Source: Promethearchaeota archaeon
Lineage (GTDB): Archaea > Asgardarchaeota > Lokiarchaeia > Sigynarchaeales > SOKP01
Assembly (NCBI GenBank): GCA_019057975.1
Contig: JAHLWJ010000156.1
Coordinates: 1 to 10,205 of the forward strand
Direction: 5' to 3'
Length of the DNA: 10,205 nt
Below the pieces are notes generated by a model. It saw only the letters and a program-made list of their open reading frames with translations. It searched no databases and was not told the DNA's origin. Shown here piece after piece: positions 7,711-10,205 of this stretch; the first letter of the stretch is position 1, and each line of letters begins with the position of its first letter. The translations under genes and the position numbers were made by a program.

Positions 7711-8355
7711 TTATTGCCCTCCAGAAGGTGCTCCAGGCGTTCCTGGAATGTTGAAATACTGATACTCAATGTAGTACCCGTGGGTTACAGTTCCTTCTGC
7801 GTCTGTGAAAAAATGGTAGTCAAATTTTTGCTGAAATAAATATGGCCCACCACTTTCTTTTGTCAAGCCTGGCCAAAACAATACTGTATTAAATCCACCT
7901 GTATATTCCCCATCACCATCAGTATCTTTTACGACGAATTGATTTGACCCACCTGGAACTGTTACTCCAGGTACCCAATATTCTTCAAGTTGGATAACCT
8001 TTTTAGTGAATATCATAGAAGTGCTGTCAAACGCAAAATTGTTATCGCAAGCGCCTTCCGTTTTTGTAAGAACTCCACCGTACTTCCCATAGTCAACTGT
8101 TACCCCACCTTCTCCATAGATTCCATCCAAGTCACGGTCCAAGCACCATCTATAATAATATCCTGCTCCTTGGTCTGTTCCGCCCCATGGATTAGTATCT
8201 GCCCACTGCCACTCTACTTTTATGTTTCCATAGTTTATCCAAACTCCTGGGTCAGTATCTTTTCCTTGACCTTGAGCGAAAACTGGAGCTGTGGGCAAAA
8301 ATACCATTACAACAACAACTAAAACAACAGTAATTAAAATTGTCCATTTTTTCAT
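7711..8355 (-). CDS. Secreted protein with DxDxDG calcium-binding-type loops
   Basis: A 214-aa protein of no family that I recognise. A classic signal peptide is present: MKKW, a long hydrophobic stretch, and V-F-A at 25-27, giving likely cleavage after A27. No lipobox cysteine is seen, so the protein should be released outside the membrane. The mature part is rich in aromatic residues and glycine and contains two DxDxDG loops, D73-R-D75-L-D77-G78 and D144-T-D146-G-D148-G149, like those of dockerins and other extracellular calcium-binding repeats. Two cysteines (C71, C103) could form a disulfide. The C-terminus is a Pro/Gly tail. The start is supported by a strong SD, AGGGAGGT, about 6 bases upstream. 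A structured leader with a terminator and a near-consensus promoter precede it. Its G+C is well above that of the surrounding DNA, which suggests a separate origin. Calcium binding is inferred. Confidence 0.85.
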   Translation of the reverse strand: MKKWTILITVVLVVVVMVFLPTAPVFAQGQGKDTDPGVWINYGNIKVEWQWADTNPWGGTDQGAGYYYRWCLDRDLDGIYGEGGVTVDYGKYGGVLTKTEGACDNNFAFDSTSMIFTKKVIQLEEYWVPGVTVPGGSNQFVVKDTDGDGEYTGGFNTVLFWPGLTKESGGPYLFQQKFDYHFFTDAEGTVTHGYYIEYQYFNIPGTPGAPSGGQ

Positions 8356-8384
8356 TTTTCACCTCCCTTCATAAAAACTTCTAT

Positions 8385-8493
8385 AAAGAATAAAAAACCG
8401 CCTTATTCAGACGGTTTGACTGATGACTTCACTTTACTCAAAGCGTCCAAACATGAGTATCTTTTTAAGCCACTTTATTTACTATTAATTTGT
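8385..8493 (-). ncRNA. Structured leader or small RNA upstream of the secreted-protein gene
   Basis: Between the promoter (8500-8528) and the ATG at 8355 lies a leader of about 138 bases. On the minus strand it contains TACTCA/TGAGTA able to pair as a 6-bp stem, followed by an intrinsic-terminator-like hairpin with six Ts. A terminator between promoter and gene suggests either conditional read-through (attenuation or a riboswitch) or an independent small RNA of about 100 bases. It does not match a riboswitch class that I can recall. The transcript ends are estimated. Confidence 0.45.
8392..8417 (-). terminator. Intrinsic terminator in the leader of the secreted-protein gene
   Basis: On the minus strand AAACCG and CGGTTT pair around a short loop (plus strand arms 8395-8400 and 8412-8417), and the stem runs into TTTTTTATT. 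This is a good Rho-independent terminator placed in the 5' leader, about 37 bases before the start codon. Confidence 0.6.
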
Positions 8494-8499
8494 AATATA

Positions 8500-8528
8500 T
8501 TTATAATACTATTGTTTATAAATGTCAA
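8500..8528 (-). promoter_or_regulatory. Near-consensus sigma70/sigmaA promoter for the leader and secreted protein
   Basis: On the minus strand, TTGACA (complement of 8523-8528), exactly 17 bases, then TATAAA (complement of 8500-8505). The -35 is a perfect match and the -10 differs by one base. Transcription should start near 8493, giving a leader of about 138 bases. Confidence 0.75.
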
Positions 8529-8621
8529 TCTCGTTAAAATTAGGAATATTTTAACATAAAATAAAAGTTTCAGAGTTTTATAATGGGTTGCCCTGTTAAT
8601 TGGCGTAGAGCCCAGATTATT

Positions 8622-8669
8622 TGGCTCCCCAAGGTGCGAAATTTCGAACCAAATTTTTAAGGAATTAAT
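8622..8669. repeat. Direct repeat R1 with palindromic core
   Basis: This is the partner of 9506-9554; the copies differ at only a few positions and small gaps over about 48 bases. The core GGTGCGAAA/TTTCGAACC (8633-8650) is an 18-bp palindrome with one mismatched pair. It begins TGGCT and contains TTCGAACC, like the tRNA ends in this window, but the spacing is 4 bases longer than in a tRNA. R1 and R2 flank exactly one gene. Confidence 0.65.
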
Positions 8670-8821
8670 GAGGTTTGAAGAATTCATGAAATATTTATAC
8701 TCTTGTTTATTATAATTCTATTTCTTTAAAAATAAAATAAAGGTTGCCTAATAATAGATTTTGAATCATAGACAATACATTACCAATTTGCTAAAGTTTG
8801 ACTAGAAAATAAAGATAACCT

Positions 8822-9469
8822 ATGAATACTTATAATAATTTAAAAGAAGCTAAAATAACTAATAAACTTAAAAATTTAATTGATGCTACCAAAATGACCA
8901 GCTTTAAGAAAATTGATAAAGGAGCTATTTTAAAAGGGTCGAGATTTAGAGAGACTATAGAAAAATATTATAGAGAGAAACTACTTTGGCCGTTAATAGA
9001 AACAGATTTAATTCTGATTTTTGAAGATTATAGAGAAATTATAGACAAAAACCTCATTATAGCAATTGAAGTAAAATATTTTCCTCCAAAAAAAGAAATT
9101 GATTTAGATAAACAACTTCGCCAAGCTTATAGAGAATTTGGCCAACCGCTAAGAAATCTAATTTACGGCTTTGATTCCATTATGCTTTGGCATATCTTTC
9201 ATGAAAAAGTAGAAGATGAAAAAATAAAATCTTATACAAATACCGTTAATAAAACGATTAACAAACTCTGTTTACCAATGCTTTATTTTGCCACTAAGTT
9301 ATTAGATGATAAATTTAAGTTTTACCAACCCTGGAATATTGATTATAACAACATTGAATATGTACTTAACTATATAAAAAACTCTTGTGCAGAAAAGAGA
9401 AATCCGTTGACTACAGAAGAAATTGAGAAATATAGAAACGCCATTAAAGTAACAGTGGGAATACCTTGA
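8822..9469 (+). CDS. PD-(D/E)XK nuclease-like protein
   Basis: A 215-aa cytoplasmic protein of no named family that I recognise. The pattern E60-T-D62-LILIF, then LIIAIE83-V-K85-YF, followed by the helix DKQLRQAYREFGQPLR and the strand SIMLWHIF, fits the core of PD-(D/E)XK nucleases: an acidic residue on one strand and E-x-K on the next, followed by a helix carrying Q98. Such folds occur in restriction enzymes, repair nucleases and defence effectors. The assignment comes from the motif order, not from close similarity. No methyltransferase, helicase or antitoxin gene adjoins it. It lies alone between direct repeats R1 and R2. The ATG lacks a good SD, and a later start at M25 is possible but would leave the core intact. 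Codons are strongly A/T biased. Confidence 0.6.
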   Translation: MNTYNNLKEAKITNKLKNLIDATKMTSFKKIDKGAILKGSRFRETIEKYYREKLLWPLIETDLILIFEDYREIIDKNLIIAIEVKYFPPKKEIDLDKQLRQAYREFGQPLRNLIYGFDSIMLWHIFHEKVEDEKIKSYTNTVNKTINKLCLPMLYFATKLLDDKFKFYQPWNIDYNNIEYVLNYIKNSCAEKRNPLTTEEIEKYRNAIKVTVGIP

Positions 9470-9505
9470 ATAAAGTTACTCTCTCTTAAACTCTGTTACA
9501 ATTGC

Positions 9506-9554
9506 TGGCTGCCCCAAGGTGTGAAATTTCGAACCATTTTTTGAAAGAATTAAT
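9506..9554. repeat. Direct repeat R2 with palindromic core
   Basis: R2 is the second copy of R1, same orientation, 884 bp away, beginning 37 bases after the stop of the nuclease-like gene. The shared block runs TGGCT(G)CCCCAAGGTG, then GAAATTTCGAACC, then a T-run and GAATTAAT. Its core palindrome (9518-9535) has two mismatched pairs against one in R1. Confidence 0.65.
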
Positions 9555-9692
9555 TAAATTGAAATATTTTTTTTATCCAAAAAATAATCTCAATCTAAAA
9601 ACCCACAAAAATATTTACATTAAAATCTTATTTATATAAAAAACGTCTAATAGGTTGTGATAATTATAAAAAATAAATTGAGGAGATAGTAA

Positions 9693-10115
9693 ATGCAGGA
9701 TAAAAAAAACAAAATCTATATATCTACCCTTGTAATTTTCTGGCTAATATTTGCTTTCTTTATTCTAAATGTATTCAGCATGTATTTAATTGGACCATTT
9801 ATTCGATTTATAAGCATTCCTTCAATGGTTATTTTATCTATTCTTGGAATAGTACTTATTGTTTTGGCTTCAAGAGCAAAGTTTACAAAGATTTCAAAAG
9901 CATTTTTTATTCTTACAGGTGCATCAGCACTTGGTATGACTATCAGTGGAGTGTTACATAATCTTGTATATGCTCTTTTAGTAAAGCTGTTTAGAGAAGG
10001 TATTGGGAATGAGCCTGTCTTCTTTATTTTAGCAACAATTGTATGTCCAATAGCATTACTGGTTGGTGTGATTGGAAGTATTGTTTTAATGGCAAAGAAA
10101 AGAATTTTTGTCTAA
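9693..10115 (+). CDS. Four-helix integral membrane protein of unknown function
   Basis: A 140-aa hydrophobic protein with four likely membrane helices at about 8-33, 40-60, 70-98 and 107-134, short lysine-rich ends (MQDKKNK; AKKRIFV) and no signal-peptide cleavage site. A distinctive stretch, LTGASALGMTISGVLHNLVYAL (in two parts, 74-84 and 85-95), and NEPVFFILATIVCPIALLVG (106-125) recall small conserved membrane proteins of Firmicutes without a known role; I have no name for the family. The start is well supported by AGGAG at 9681-9685, seven bases before the ATG. The gene stands alone between repeat R2 and the tRNA-Gln gene, which it faces tail to tail. A TTTACA at 9614-9619 could be a -35 element, but the -10 is poor. 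Confidence 0.8.
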   Translation: MQDKKNKIYISTLVIFWLIFAFFILNVFSMYLIGPFIRFISIPSMVILSILGIVLIVLASRAKFTKISKAFFILTGASALGMTISGVLHNLVYALLVKLFREGIGNEPVFFILATIVCPIALLVGVIGSIVLMAKKRIFV

Positions 10116-10155
10116 GAAAATAATTAAAGGATTTTTAAGATATTTAAGAATAAAT

Positions 10156-10205
10156 TGGCTGGGGAGGGGGGATTCGAACCTCCGCTCTACGGTCCAGAGC
10201 CGCAT
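10156..10205 (-). tRNA. tRNA-Gln (anticodon CUG), 3' part only
   Basis: The minus strand reads the 3' side of the anticodon arm through to an encoded CCA. The anticodon loop CTCTGGA (complement of 10193-10199) gives CTG, for Gln, with stem TGCGG/CCGTA. A 4-base variable loop, T-loop TTCGAAT, acceptor strand CTCCCCA, discriminator G and CCA follow. The acceptor end predicts a 5' start UGGGGAG, typical of tRNA-Gln. The T-stem (GGAGG with CCCCC) has an A-C mismatch at 51-63, unusual for a functional tRNA. The 5' half, with D-arm and acceptor start, is beyond the window. Its 3' end faces the accessory genes, as for a tRNA used as an integration site. Confidence 0.85.

Larger units (their letters stand above)
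8356..8821. other. Divergent intergenic region, secreted protein to nuclease-like gene
   Basis: These 466 bases separate the minus-strand secreted-protein gene from the plus-strand nuclease-like gene. They contain the leader with its terminator, the strong leftward promoter and direct repeat R1 (8622-8669). No coding sequence is supported. From about 8670 to 8821 the DNA is A+T rich with no clear SD for the nuclease-like gene. Confidence 0.6.

Noticed and set aside
7990..8322. 110-codon plus-strand open frame
   Set aside because: It is antisense to the secreted-protein gene, which has a signal peptide, a strong SD and a promoter.
8385..8493. Cyclic-di-GMP (GEMM-I) riboswitch, because of a GGACGC element
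   Set aside because: The other conserved parts of GEMM-I (GCAAACC and the paired tetraloop/receptor region) are not seen; left as an unclassified leader.
8475..8687. 70-codon minus-strand open frame
   Set aside because: It runs through repeat R1 and across the promoter and leader of the secreted-protein gene; no SD and no protein-like composition.
8798..8826. TTGACT-N17-TATGAA promoter before the nuclease-like gene
   Set aside because: The -10 would overlap the start codon, so the transcript would begin inside the gene; probably chance in A+T-rich DNA.

Overview
The window is low-GC bacterial DNA. Strong Shine-Dalgarno sites, a sigma70/sigmaA-type promoter and Firmicute-like proteins suggest a Firmicute or another low-GC lineage such as an uncultured thermophile or anaerobe. 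The genus cannot be fixed from the sequence. It looks like an accessory island beside a tRNA gene and is compositionally mosaic: the phage genes at the left are roughly 40% G+C by eye, the next 5 kb is extremely A+T rich, and the secreted-protein gene is again clearly richer in G+C.

Layout, left to right. (1) Positions 1-2551 carry the 3' part of a phage large terminase gene, followed 73 bp later by a large serine recombinase with a zinc ribbon. No portal or capsid genes follow, so this is a prophage edge or remnant. (2) Positions about 2620-6520 hold a two-gene, same-strand cassette: an 857-aa membrane-anchored KAP-family P-loop NTPase and a 239-aa protein with a HEPN-like R-x4-H motif. An ungapped 85-bp imperfect direct repeat (63/85 identical, 3813 bp apart) brackets the cassette. 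This is the best candidate for an undescribed, probably defensive, system. (3) Positions 6273-7710 are 1.4 kb of A+T-rich DNA without a convincing gene. They contain a 24-bp remnant of a tRNA 3' end and, at the right, two adjacent long inverted repeats. (4) Positions 7711-8528 (minus strand) hold a secreted protein with DxDxDG calcium-binding-type loops, a strong SD, a structured leader with an intrinsic terminator, and a near-consensus promoter. (5) Positions 8622-9554 hold an orphan PD-(D/E)XK nuclease-like gene between two ~48-bp direct repeats with a palindromic core. (6) Positions 9693-10115 encode a four-helix membrane protein. (7) At the right edge is the 3' part of a tRNA-Gln(CUG) gene on the minus strand.

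The tRNA end and its remnant at 6760 face the same way, as expected for the two ends of an element integrated in a tRNA 3' end. The two bases that differ in the remnant would repair an A-C mismatch in the T-stem of the present tRNA, so the remnant may be the original 3' end, displaced by integration. Between them, single genes lie between motifs of the form TGGCT...TTCGAAC, which suggests stepwise accretion of small cassettes. The KAP/HEPN pair and the nuclease would fit a defence island, but function is inferred from domains and context only.
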